Assembly: GCA_002077045.2 (NCBI GenBank)
Contig: KZ111169.1
Location: forward strand, 272,095-296,114
From: Rachicladosporium sp. CCFEE 5018
Taxonomy: Eukaryota; Ascomycota; Dothideomycetes; Cladosporiales; Cladosporiaceae
Length of the DNA stretch: 24,020 bases
Direction of reading: 5' to 3'
The translations under genes and the position numbers were made by a program. The notes beneath the pieces were generated by a model that did not search any database, had not been told where the DNA came from, and worked only from the letters and a program-made list of their open reading frames with translations. Positions within the stretch are counted from its first letter, which is position 1. Every line of letters starts with the position of its first letter. Below, in pieces: positions 9,021 to 19,879 of the stretch.

Positions 9021-10685
9021 TTAGCTAGGCGACTTGATGCCCATATTCAGGTACACCGTCTTAACCTCGGTGTAGTTCTCCAGTGCTACTTCGCCGCACT
9101 CCCGTCCGATACCTGATTCCTTGTACCCACCAAATGGCATACTGGGGTTCTTGTCAGCAAGATTGCGCTCTCGTCGAGTTTCAGTAAGGCCTAGGCTTAC
9201 CTCCAATGTACGAAGTTGTACATATTCACCCACGCAGTACCCGCGCGCAGCCTGGAAGTTACACGCACTGCTCGTTCGTAGTCCTTAGTGAAGATGCCCG
9301 CAGCGAGACCATACGTGGTCTTGTTCGCAGCGGCCACAACTTGCTCTTCGGAGTTGAACTTGGAGACAGCTACTACAGGGCCGAAGATTTCTTCGCGCAT
9401 GATCTATGAGATAGGTTAGTAGAGCGTGCCTTACTTGGCTGAGTAACACGTACCTTCATGTCAGGCTTGACATCGGTGAAGATCGTAGGCTCGATAAAAT
9501 AGCCGTCTTTGCCACTTCCGACCGCGTTGCCACCGAGATGCACCTTTGCACCCTCGTCGGTACCGGCCTTGATGTACCCGAGGATCTTGTCGTATTGCAC
9601 TTTATGGAGTCAGCACAAGGAGTTAACGAGTGAAAGAGGAGATTGTTCGGACACTTCGAGTTCTGCGGTCCTTGGTCGTACTCTCCGGTACTCGGATTTC
9701 CGACAGTCACCTTCTTCATGCGGGCAGTGTATAGGTCCAGGAACTTGTCATAGATGTCTTCGTGGACGTAGATACGAGTACCAGCGTGGCAGGTCTGACC
9801 AAAGTTCATATTGATACCCCATGCTGACCACTCAACAGCCTCCTCCAAATCGGCATCGGGGAAGATGATGTTCGGCGACTTGCCACCAAGCTCGAGAGTC
9901 ACCTTCTTCAGGTTCGAGTCGGCGGAAGCTCTCAGCACTGATCTTCCGGTGACTGTCGATCCAGTGAATGCGACCTTATCAATGTCCATGTGGTGGGCAA
10001 TTGCGCTACCTACGGTCTTGCCGAACCCAGACACAAGGTTGATGACGCCAGGTGGAAAGCCAGCCTCCTTGATCAGGTTCGCGCAGTACAGAGCAGTGAG
10101 AGGCGTCGTCTCAGCAGACTTGATCACAACAGTACATCCCGTTGCAACAGCCGGACAGATCTTCCAGATGAACATGAGCAAAGGGAAGTTCCATGGAATG
10201 ATTTGACCGCAGACACCGATCGGTTGCCGCTGCGTGTACGAGAAGGTGCCAGGAACATTGAAGCTACTCTGTCCGAGCACCTTGTCCGCCCAGCCAGCAT
10301 AGTATCGCAGCGTACCTACTGATCCAGGGAAGTCGAGGTTGGAGCACTGCTTGTAAGTCTTGCCAGTATCAGCACATTCCAGTGCAACGATATCGTCCTT
10401 ATTGGCCTCCATGAGATCAGCTAGCTTATGCAGCAATGCAGAGCGATCAGCGGGGTTACCAGCAGACCAGGACTCGTTCTCGTAAGCTTTCCGTGCCGCT
10501 GCGACGGCGAGATCGACATCTTCGGGCATCCCTTCGCACACTGTGGCGAGTGTCTTGCCGGTCCCCGGATCCTCACTGGTGAAGGTCTTGCCAGCCTTAC
10601 CGGCGACGAACTCGCCATTGATGAAGAGCCCAGTGGGAACGCTGACCTTGCGGCCAGCGATTTCGAGAGTGGTTGGCTGTGCCAT
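9021..10685 (-). CDS. NAD(P)+-dependent aldehyde dehydrogenase, copy 1
   Basis: Oxidises aldehydes to carboxylic acids; no targeting peptide is visible, so probably cytosolic. Exons 10685..9653, 9599..9454, 9403..9201 and 9141..9021 give exactly 500 residues, the normal family length. Introns are 53, 50 and 59 nt. Catalytic and cofactor residues are all present: N166 in PWNFP, the FTGSTVTG nucleotide loop (240-247), E265 in LELGGKSP, nucleophile C299 in FGQTCHAGTR, and E398/F400 in EEIFGPV. The C-terminal MPFGGYKESGIGRE motif is intact. The start is the first ATG; the frame continues upstream only through a non-ATG codon. Intron 1 needs an unusual GTCCGA donor, fixed by frame (QNSK joined to LQYDK). 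Substrate cannot be told from sequence; acetaldehyde-type enzymes of the fungal AldA class are closest by eye. Confidence 0.93.
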
Positions 10686-11252
10686 AGTAGCTGTGATGGC
10701 CCAGTATGTGCGGTCGAAGTATGTAAGTGTCACCTGCCCAGCAAAAGCTGAGAGGGGGACATAACTGTAGAGATTTGGTACTCATATATGCTCGCGCGGA
10801 CCATCAGCCCTACATCGAGATCGAGGAATTGCCATCACCATTGTTACGGGAATATCAATCGCGTGCGGGGATAGATCGAGTCTGGCCTGTTCTGGGCCGC
10901 CGCCATGTGGCAGAGGTGGAGTTTGTAGTAGAGTTCGAATTACACATAGCTGCAGCCCCGCACGCGGCAACTGTAGCCGCATACCTTATGCATCGGAGCG
11001 CAAGCAAATCCAGAACGCCGTATCATTGAGGTTGTGAGGAGTGAAGAATGAAGAAAGTCAGCAAGACGGCTATCTCATGAATCACGACAATCGACGACGC
11101 CCTTGCTGCTGCGTACGCCTGAGTTTGGTACCATCAGCTTAAATTGATCGCGACAGCAGATGAGTTGGCTGTTCTTCAGCCATATGTGTATCAGTTGCTA
11201 GACGACAGTATGATCGAGGTTTGGAATGACAACAAACTATAGACTGGCAACT
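10686..11252. other. Intergenic region: ALDH promoter and 3' flank of the MET17-type gene
   Basis: These 567 bp carry ten substitutions and one single-base indel relative to 19314-19879. The indel breaks the frames that cross it (for example 10727-11029), which argues that nothing here is coded. I see no repeat or RNA gene. Confidence 0.6.
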
Positions 11253-11650
11253 CTATACGACTGTCTTCGCCTGCGTACTGGTATCCCCATTCTCCTGAGC
11301 ATTCGCGGGCTTGCCCTCCTCCTGCGGCTTCGTCGCCGAAGCCTTGAACGACTGCTCGAAATCCGCAATAATATCGTCAATATGCTCAATCCCCACCGAG
11401 ATACGGATAAGATCCTGCGATAAACATCAGCAACCACTTTCAACTCTAAGTCACCCACTCCATCAAAGCAAGTACTCACCGAAGTCACGCCACTATTCCC
11501 CTTCTCCTCATCGCTCAACTGCTCATGCGTAGTAGTCCAAGGATGTATAGCCAATGTCTTCGCATCCCCCACGTTAGCCAAATTGCTAATCAGCTTGAAA
11601 TTATCCACCACCTGACTCCCAGCCTTCTCCCCGCCCTTGACCCCAAAGCT
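11253..11650 (-). pseudogene. MET17: 3' fragment of the O-acetylhomoserine sulfhydrylase gene, cut by the gap
   Basis: This is the C-terminal end of the gene that is complete at 19880-21453. It holds the last 57 codons of exon 3 (11650..11480), the 65-nt intron (11479..11415) and all of exon 4 (11414..11253), stopping at the first N. The coded sequence differs from the full copy by one synonymous base (11376), while the short intron has three differences. The upstream part, including the PLP lysine, is absent. If the assembly were right this would be a broken duplicate; more likely it is simply the end of a contig. Confidence 0.85.
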
Positions 11651-11750
11651 NNNNNNNNNNNNNNNNNNNNNNNNNNNNNNNNNNNNNNNNNNNNNNNNNN
11701 NNNNNNNNNNNNNNNNNNNNNNNNNNNNNNNNNNNNNNNNNNNNNNNNNN
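11651..11750. other. Assembly gap of exactly 100 N
   Basis: A run of 100 unknown bases, a common default for a scaffold gap of unknown size. It marks both the end of repeat copy 1 and the start of copy 2, so the two contig ends contain the same locus. No feature should be called across it. Confidence 0.99.
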
Positions 11751-13988
11751 AAGATGTCGCCCAGTTCAGTCACCCTCCTTGACAAGGACCGCCCATGCGC
11801 TAAGGGCGTAGCACTGCGGTACCTGCTCATCGGGTATCAACAAAACCACATCCTCCAACTCTGGGATCTCGGTCTCGGCAAGTGCGTACAAGAGCTGCGC
11901 TTCCCAGAGTCTGCTAAGGGCTCGAATGCCATGTGCACTATCAATTACCACCCCAAGACAGGCGTACTTTGCATCAGCCATCCCGGCCGCAACAGTATCT
12001 ACCTCATCCATGTCTCAGCTCCGAAGTACGTGCTACCGGCCATGACGCAGGCTCACTACATCACCGCTCTGGCACGTCAAGACACGTCTCTGCCTCGCGT
12101 AGAGTCTACAGCCATTATGAGTGGTATGCGCGAGTTCTCGCTTGGCAAGATCGGCGAGCTTCGCTCAGTGGACATGCTCAAGACTCCATTTCCGTCTGAG
12201 GAGAGCAGTGGCGATGCGGCTGCAGAGATCTTGTTTGAGCTGTACGTCATGCACAGCAAGGGCGTCATCGCGCTGCCCATCAAGCGTGCCGACCTCGGCT
12301 GGGATGCCAAGAGCAAGGTCATCAAGCCTGTGCCTGCTCAAGAGGCTGGCGTCGTCGAGTTCACGAAGTTCAAGGACAAGGCTGCAGCTGAGGTGTCACC
12401 TAGCTCGCAACCTGAGACGCCTTCGAAGGCACCTAAGGTGGCGAAGAAGGAGGTCAAGGCAGAGGCGCCTAAGGCTATCATGAAGAAGGAGGCTTCTCCG
12501 TCGAAGTCTACACCATCAACGAATGGGACAGCTGCGCATACTCCTATCAAGCAGTCGAAGCAGATCCCGGAAGCACCAGCGCCGACGAACCCACCGATTA
12601 TCACTGCCGAAGACTACGCTGCTGTCGCACCGCCTGTGCAGCAGCGCGAGGCGCCTAAGTCAGCATCGCCCAAGAACCCAGCCGAGGCGACACCAGTCGC
12701 TGCACCTGCCAAGGCTCCATCTCCACCCGTCGAGAAGGCGCCTGCTTTACATGAAGCTTCTGATCCGTCCAGCGGCTTGAGTGAAGCGCTGCTTGCGAAA
12801 GAGTTCAGCTCCCTGTACCAGAAGCTCGAGCAAGACAAGCGTGTAGCTGATGCCGCTGGATCTGCCAAGCAGGACGCCATGCTCCGCCTCGTCTCCAGCA
12901 CGCTGACCGAGAATGTCGAGAGCAGCCTCCACAATATTGTGGGCAACAGCATTGCTACGAAGGTGCTACCGGCTTTGACCGTCTCGACCTCCGCAATTGT
13001 CGAGCGCGAGCTAGCGAAGACACTCAACCAGCAGGTTGGCGAGTCTGTTGCCAAGGAAGTCAGCGCCGCCATACCTCTTGCTGTGTCTTGTGCCCTCCGC
13101 GACGCGCAAGTCACCAGTGCGCTGTCGGCTCACATCGTCAACGAGGTTACCAAGCAGATCAAAATGGACATGGGCGGACTGGTCCAGCGCTCGATGCAGA
13201 CCGTGCAAGCCAACGTCACCACTGCAATCACTCAGTCCACCGCTGGCACTCAGAAAGCGCTTCTCGACCTCGAGACAAAGCTCAACACCCAGCTCCGCGA
13301 CGCTGCGACCCAGCAAAAGGCACAAAGCGACATGCTCGTCCAACTGACCTCCAGCATGGCAAGCCTCACCACCCTCGTCAACGAAGTGAAGTCTCAGCAG
13401 GCCACCCTCCTCGGGTCCCAGCAATCTGCCCCTGCCGCCCTCCCCTCTACCTCCGACCCCGTCGAAGACTCGCCCACCGAATCCCTCGAATCCATCGAGC
13501 AAGCCGAACTCACCCGCCTCACCCACCTCCTCAAATCTGGCGAGTACCAACGCGCCACAATCGACTGGCTGCAATCGTCCAACCAAGCCGACCTCTTCGA
13601 CAACCTCTTCATCTACCTAAACCCGCTCTACCTCCAGCAAGTCTCCCCCCTGGTAGCCCTCTCAGTCTCTGCCGCAATAACGGCGAGCTTCGAGACGAAT
13701 GTGGAGAAGCGGCTGGAGTGGTTGGGGACGATAGTGGGAAATATAGATGTGCAGGTACGTGGACTATCCGACGGTGGTGGACTGGGGGTGTTTGGGGATG
13801 ATGCTGACTTTGAGATGAAGGACGGCGATATCCGCGATGTGGCGCCGAAGATTATGGATGTGCTTTATCAGCGGCTGCAGGGCGCTTACATGCAGCTTGC
13901 GGAGCGGGAGGTGAGGGATGAGGGGGCGTTGAAGAAGCTGTTTACGCTTACGCAGCAGATTGGGCAGGTGAGGAAGGCGCTGGCCTGA
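11751..13988 (+). pseudogene. EDC4: 5'-truncated EDC4, copy 2 (residues 645-1389)
   Basis: Starts at the AAG of codon 645 of the full-length gene immediately after the N run and is identical to it as far as I can read. It keeps the rear of the WD40 region, the Lys/Pro-rich linker, the helical region and the C-terminal Ge-1 domain, and the candidate intron at 13755-13820. It has no start codon, no N-terminal motifs and no promoter. It is best read as the same gene seen from the other contig. Confidence 0.85.
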
Positions 13989-14239
13989 ATCTCATCAAGG
14001 TCATAATTACAGTACGAGTCGTGCGGGCTTAGGGCTAAGGACTGGAGGCTGAGAGTTGCATTGCATTGCGAAAGGCGTCGAAAGGGTAATGGGTGCATGG
14101 CGTGGCGGTGTAATGTGTATACTACGGCTGTGACGGTCTGCAGAACAGTATTGAGAAGTAGCTGTATACAGGGTAGTGTACAACAGGTCTATCTCACTAC
14201 ATCTCGAACACCCGAATTATGTACGCCCCGCAAACGGGC

Positions 14240-14593
14240 TCAGCATGGACTACACTCTGGCCCTACCTTATCACGGTGAAGAGTGGCGTCGCCTCCTTCC
14301 AGTCCACGCGCCTCCTCAGTAGCGCTCAGATAGTCAGCCTCGCCGGCTTTCATGCTCGCCAGCTGCTTCCCACGCATACCAGCTGCTATAGCGGCTTGAT
14401 GTCTGACTGTCCTGCCTGACAAGGCGTACACGAGCGTGACGACTGACGCGAGGCAGAGCAAGATGATGAGGATATTGGCAACCCACCAGGAACTTTGCGC
14501 AGAGCTTCAAGCTTCGTTACGTGGGAGTGTGGTGTATTTTGATTGATCTTCTTGAGCCAGGTACGCGGACGTGACATCAGGTAGCTTCGGCAT
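14240..14593 (-). CDS. Small single-span membrane protein, copy 2 (tentative)
   Basis: Identical to 5612-5965, with exons 14593..14565 and 14504..14240. All remarks on that model apply, including the short first exon and the weak acceptor. Identity between copies gives no independent support, since they probably represent one locus. Confidence 0.4.
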
Positions 14594-15025
14594 GGCGGCG
14601 CGGCGGACAGTATCCGAAGCTGTTTCAAGGGTGGGGATCTCAACGCAGAATGAACTGGCATCGAAGTCCCACGCCCGACAATTGCGCAAGGCCCGATCGT
14701 ACCGTGACGAACGTCGTCTGTCAAAGAGTTACTTGCCGTAGAAGACAGGGGCGGTGTTGATATTCCTTGTGGAGGTAGCTGCAGGCGACGGTATCCTTGA
14801 CGCGGACGGTCCTATCGGATAGCCTTGGATAACATGCGTCGGGTTGGCGTTGACCAGTCGGTTCAAACGGAAAGGTCAAGACATATACAGTCTGCTTATG
14901 GCCGCTAACTCGCGCTTGCACACTGCGCAGCTCGAACTGCGAAGTTCGCACTTGACGCCTATCAAAGCGCAATCTGAGCTGCGAGCCTCGCAGTCTGCAG
15001 CGAACGGGTTCGCATACATGGAACA
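14594..15025. other. Intergenic region, copy 2 of 5966-6397
   Basis: Identical to the first copy, including the two inverted repeats (14933-14948 and 14979-14993). No gene seen. Confidence 0.5.
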
Positions 15026-17131
15026 TCAGCCAGCGGATCCACTAGGATACGCGGCGTTCCAGTCTTCGATGCCGAACGTTGCGGACGTGTTGAGCCAGTC
15101 TTGGTACAGTGCCTCGTCCCAGATCCCGAACGGAAAGCCTAGCTCATCCGCCGGCATCGCGATGGACGATGCGTCCCAATCGTTCCACTGCGAGAGCTGA
15201 GTAGTCGGAATGACTAATGGGTCTATCGACATATTAATTGAATTCGTCAGTTCCGCTACAGACTGCCCATCTTGCTGCATGACTCTCGGCGGCAGTCCGT
15301 AGTCTTCGTCCGAATCACGGCCTCGCAATAAGCCGCTCAGCCAGGTGAGGTTGTACATTGAGCTTGCGCCCATCCTAGTGGTAACATTGCTCTTCAGATG
15401 ACCTTGGTGTCGGCCAATGGCACGTCCAGCGACGTCAAGTGATCGACCAGCGTTGACATGTTCGCGTGACAGCGGACAGCTGTTGAACATTAGATGCGCC
15501 TTTTGGAAAGCATTCCGCACAGCATGTAGGCGAGGGTGTCGCATAATCTTCTCGCTGTCCAGGTACTGGAGCAGGACAGTGGCGGCATAGAACAGCGTAC
15601 GCGAGTGATGCTTCGGACAGCCCGGAAGCGGCGTGGAGTCCTTGCGGAAGCTTGGACATTGGCTTGCGCGCTGGGAGTAGAGCTCCCACATGTACTCGGT
15701 GCATTGTATTGCAGGACTGACAGCCAGCTGTATGAGCTCCTTTGCGTAAGCTGCAGTGATATTGTCCATACCATCGGTATGCCTGCTCTCAATCTGGACG
15801 TGACTTGCCATGCATATGTACATCTGTGCAGTATCTGCGACGAGGTCGACTTCTGGCGTCCAGTCTTGCGCATGATCTCGTTTCAAGTCGGCAAGGTCTT
15901 GCGCGAACGTAGTGGCCACCGTCCATGCAAGTTGAGGTGGCACGAGAGACTCGTCGATTTGCAGTAGGAAGCGGGATGTTCGCACGTGAAGCTCCATCTG
16001 CAGGGCATAGTCTTTCGGAATACTGGGGTCGCGGCAGAAGTCTGTGACTGCTCTGTAGTAACGGGCTGCAGCCAGGGTCGGCAAGTTACCGTGCCAGAGG
16101 CTCATCTGTACGTCCAGTGCGAAGCATCGCAGCCAAGTCAGCTGAAGGAGACGAGGCGGAAACCTCCCGAGCTGATTGTTCGCACGTCTTGTGCCGAAGA
16201 AGACTTCGTCCTTGGGCTTATCCAGTCCCATCTGTCGAGCGCAGCTAATTGCTGCCCCAATGAGCATCCAGCTTGGATCCTTCCACTGACTATCCACAGC
16301 TGCTGGCCAGGTACAAAGTAGTAAGAGTGCTTGCAGGTCCAGCGGATGCTCGACCGCTTCGCAAAGCTTGTGACCGTACAGACGAAAGTGTGCGGCTTGG
16401 ATAGCAAGGTACTGATCGTGGTACGTGAGATGATAGCGGGCACCTAGCATAGCAATCGTCCAGAGCAGTAGCTTGCTCTCCTTCTCCAGTTGTCCGAATG
16501 ACGTGACTTGTCCCAGAAATGGGCAATGGACTAAGTATCCTTCCGAGAAGCAATCAAACAATGAGATCATAGCATTGTAGGACAAGACACAATCGAATAA
16601 TGTGAAGTATGGTGGTGAATTGACATCGTCCAATGCAAGCCAGCTGTCGCGATTGGCATCCGAAGCCCCCGTCAGAACGAGACTGCCTGCTTCGGCACTT
16701 GTGGTTCCCTTCGATGTCGGGATCGAGTCGTAGTTCCCATACAGAGGATTGCGTACTTGGGAGCGGCTCAGCTGCTCGACCTGGGCCTCCAGTGCCTTGA
16801 CGCGGCTGACGAATGCTTAGCTTTCAATGTACTTACATCTCAAGGGTTGAAGACCGTACCTGCGAGACGCGATCCGCTTGAAGCTCGCGCTCGTCTGACA
16901 GGTCCCGCCAGTTCTCTCGCATCTACTGCACTTGGCGGGATACTTTTCGCGCAAGTCGCATTTCAACTACGGAATGAGTCAGTGGATGGACAGCGTAGAA
17001 TCAAAGGATCTCACCTTGACTTGACGGCATGCCGTGCATGACTTTGCTCTATTGCACGGCCTAACGATCGGTTCAGGGCTCCGATCAGTAGATCCACTCA
17101 ACGATTCGGAAGCTCCTGGCTTGTGCGACAT
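15026..17131 (-). CDS. Zn2Cys6 fungal transcription factor, copy 2
   Basis: Identical to 6398-8503, with exons 17131..17015, 16966..16860 and 16805..15026 and the same 667-residue product. The promoter side (17132-17648) is also identical to the first copy. Absence of even silent changes over a 2.1-kb gene means either a very recent duplication or one locus assembled twice. Confidence 0.88.
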
Positions 17132-17648
17132 GTCAAATCGATAGCCATTGGATCTACCTGATAGGATCGCGCGGGACTATATCAAAGACTCGTGACATTG
17201 GAACGAAATCTGGATGCCTGATCCTCGACTCGGGTCGCAGGATGCGGTCCTTACCCAGCCGCATGCTGACGCAGCGCCAATGCGCGGGTGGCATATCGTG
17301 ACCATTTGTGCACGGAAAGCCAACGACAGCTGTACGACGCTGTGGCATAGACGAGATTTCGAACGCTCCGACTAGCATACTCAAGTACGCCTGTGCGGAA
17401 GAGTCGAGGAAATCATGTAGTGTTGGATCAATGGTGAAGAGCCCAGTGACGAGTTTCAGCCACACATGCCTGCCAAGAGACGGCCTCGGCATCGGGTACA
17501 ACCCAATTGTGCACGCTACCGCTTCCCGATTGAAGACACTTGGACCGATTTCGCGAAAACAAGATGATTCCTCAACCTTAGAGGAGCAAGTTTTCACTCT
17601 TGCACAGCACATAATTTGTGCGCTGCTGCACTATGTTCGCCCGAAACA
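17132..17648. other. Intergenic region, copy 2 of 8504-9020
   Basis: Identical to the first copy. No supported gene, RNA or repeat. Confidence 0.5.
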
Positions 17649-19313
17649 TTAGCTAGGCGACTTGATGCCCATATTCAGGTACACCGTCTTAACCTCGGTG
17701 TAGTTCTCCAGTGCTACTTCGCCGCACTCCCGTCCGATACCTGATTCCTTGTACCCACCAAATGGCATACTGGGGTTCTTGTCAGCAAGATTGCGCTCTC
17801 GTCGAGTTTCAGTAAGGCCTAGGCTTACCTCCAATGTACGAAGTTGTACATATTCACCCACGCAGTACCCGCGCGCAGCCTGGAAGTTACACGCACTGCT
17901 CGTTCGTAGTCCTTAGTGAAGATGCCCGCAGCGAGACCATACGTGGTCTTGTTCGCAGCGGCCACAACTTGCTCTTCGGAGTTGAACTTGGAGACAGCTA
18001 CTACAGGGCCGAAGATTTCTTCGCGCATGATCTATGAGATAGGTTAGTAGAGCGTGCCTTACTTGGCTGAGTAACACGTACCTTCATGTCAGGCTTGACA
18101 TCGGTGAAGATCGTAGGCTCGATAAAATAGCCGTCTTTGCCACTTCCGACCGCGTTGCCACCGAGATGCACCTTTGCACCCTCGTCGGTACCGGCCTTGA
18201 TGTACCCGAGGATCTTGTCGTATTGCACTTTATGGAGTCAGCACAAGGAGTTAACGAGTGAAAGAGGAGATTGTTCGGACACTTCGAGTTCTGCGGTCCT
18301 TGGTCGTACTCTCCGGTACTCGGATTTCCGACAGTCACCTTCTTCATGCGGGCAGTGTATAGGTCCAGGAACTTGTCATAGATGTCTTCGTGGACGTAGA
18401 TACGAGTACCAGCGTGGCAGGTCTGACCAAAGTTCATATTGATACCCCATGCTGACCACTCAACAGCCTCCTCCAAATCGGCATCGGGGAAGATGATGTT
18501 CGGCGACTTGCCACCAAGCTCGAGAGTCACCTTCTTCAGGTTCGAGTCGGCGGAAGCTCTCAGCACTGATCTTCCGGTGACTGTCGATCCAGTGAATGCG
18601 ACCTTATCAATGTCCATGTGGTGGGCAATTGCGCTACCTACGGTCTTGCCGAACCCAGACACAAGGTTGATGACGCCAGGTGGAAAGCCAGCCTCCTTGA
18701 TCAGGTTCGCGCAGTACAGAGCAGTGAGAGGCGTCGTCTCAGCAGACTTGATCACAACAGTACATCCCGTTGCAACAGCCGGACAGATCTTCCAGATGAA
18801 CATGAGCAAAGGGAAGTTCCATGGAATGATTTGACCGCAGACACCGATCGGTTGCCGCTGCGTGTACGAGAAGGTGCCAGGAACATTGAAGCTACTCTGT
18901 CCGAGCACCTTGTCCGCCCAGCCAGCATAGTATCGCAGCGTACCTACTGATCCAGGGAAGTCGAGGTTGGAGCACTGCTTGTAAGTCTTGCCAGTATCAG
19001 CACATTCCAGTGCAACGATGTCGTCCTTATTGGCCTCCATGAGATCAGCTAGCTTATGCAGCAATGCAGAGCGATCAGCGGGGTTACCAGCAGACCAGGA
19101 CTCGTTCTCGTAAGCTTTCCGTGCCGCTGCGACGGCGAGATCGACATCTTCGGGCATCCCTTCGCACACTGTGGCGAGTGTCTTGCCGGTCCCCGGATCC
19201 TCACTGGTGAAGGTCTTGCCAGCCTTACCGGCGACGAACTCGCCATTGATGAAGAGACCGGTGGGAACGCTGACCTTGCGGCCAGCGATTTCGAGAGTTG
19301 ATGGCTGTGCCAT
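17649..19313 (-). CDS. NAD(P)+-dependent aldehyde dehydrogenase, copy 2
   Basis: Exons 19313..18281, 18227..18082, 18031..17829 and 17769..17649 give 500 residues. It differs from copy 1 at five bases, all in the N-terminal third of exon 1: three are silent and two fall in codon 5 (ACC in copy 1, TCA in copy 2), changing Thr to Ser. All catalytic residues are kept. The pattern (silent or conservative) fits two functional alleles or homeologs rather than sequencing error. Confidence 0.92.
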
Positions 19314-19879
19314 AGTAGCTGTGATGGCCCAGTATGTGCGGTCGAAGTATGTAAGTGTCACCTGCCCAGCAAAAGCTGAGAGGGGGACAGAACTGTAGAG
19401 ATTTGGTACTCATATATGCTCGCGCGGACCATCAGCCCTACATCGAGATCGAGGAATTGCCATCACCATTGTTACGGGAATATCAATCGCGTGCGGGGAT
19501 AGATCGAGTCTGGCCTGTTCTGGCCGCCGCCATGTGGCGGAGGTGGAGGTTGTAGTAGAGTTCAAATTACACATAGCTGCAGCCCCGCACGCGGCAACTG
19601 TAGCCGCATACCTTATGCATCGGAGCGCAAGCAAATCCAGAACGCCGTATCATTGAAATTGTGAGGAGTGAAGAATGAAGAAAGTCAGCAAGACGGCTAT
19701 CTCATGAATCACGACAATCGACGACGCCCTTGCTGCTGCGTACGCCTGAGTTTGGTACCATCAGCTTAAATTGATCGCGACAGCAGATGAGTTGGTTGTT
19801 CTTCAGCTATATGTGTATCAGTTGCTAGACGACAGTATGATCGAGGTTTGGAATGATAACACACTATAGACTGGCAACT
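19314..19879. other. Intergenic region, ALDH promoter and MET17-type 3' flank (copy 2)
   Basis: These 566 bp match 10686-11252 with ten substitutions and one missing G near 19522. No gene is supported. Confidence 0.6.

Larger units (their letters stand above)
3123..11650. repeat. 8.5-kb direct repeat, copy 1 (left of the gap)
   Basis: This 8,528-bp segment recurs at 11751-20277. It runs from codon 645 of EDC4 to the third exon of the MET17-type gene and stops at the first N. From 3123 to 10391 I found no difference from copy 2; from 10392 to 11650 there are 19 substitutions and one single-base indel. The most likely cause is an unmerged contig overlap; a true tandem duplication is the alternative. 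Confidence 0.97.
10392..11650. other. Divergent end of repeat copy 1 (haplotype-like block)
   Basis: All differences from copy 2 fall here: substitutions at 10392, 10629, 10632, 10671, 10673, 10762, 10912, 10922, 10937, 11030, 11031, 11169, 11181, 11230, 11235, 11376, 11446, 11447 and 11466, and one G more in the run at 10894-10896. That is about 1.5 percent over 1,259 bp, against none seen in the 7,269 bp before it. Confidence 0.9.

Noticed and set aside
10727..11029. 100-residue plus frame upstream of ALDH
   Set aside because: The second copy carries a one-base deletion that destroys it, and substitutions are dense here, so it is not under coding constraint.
11637..13988. Long plus-strand frame through the N run, 783 residues with an ATG before the gap
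   Set aside because: The Ns translate as unknown residues; the part before the gap is antisense to the MET17-type exon, and the part after is EDC4 from codon 645. It is a scaffold artefact.
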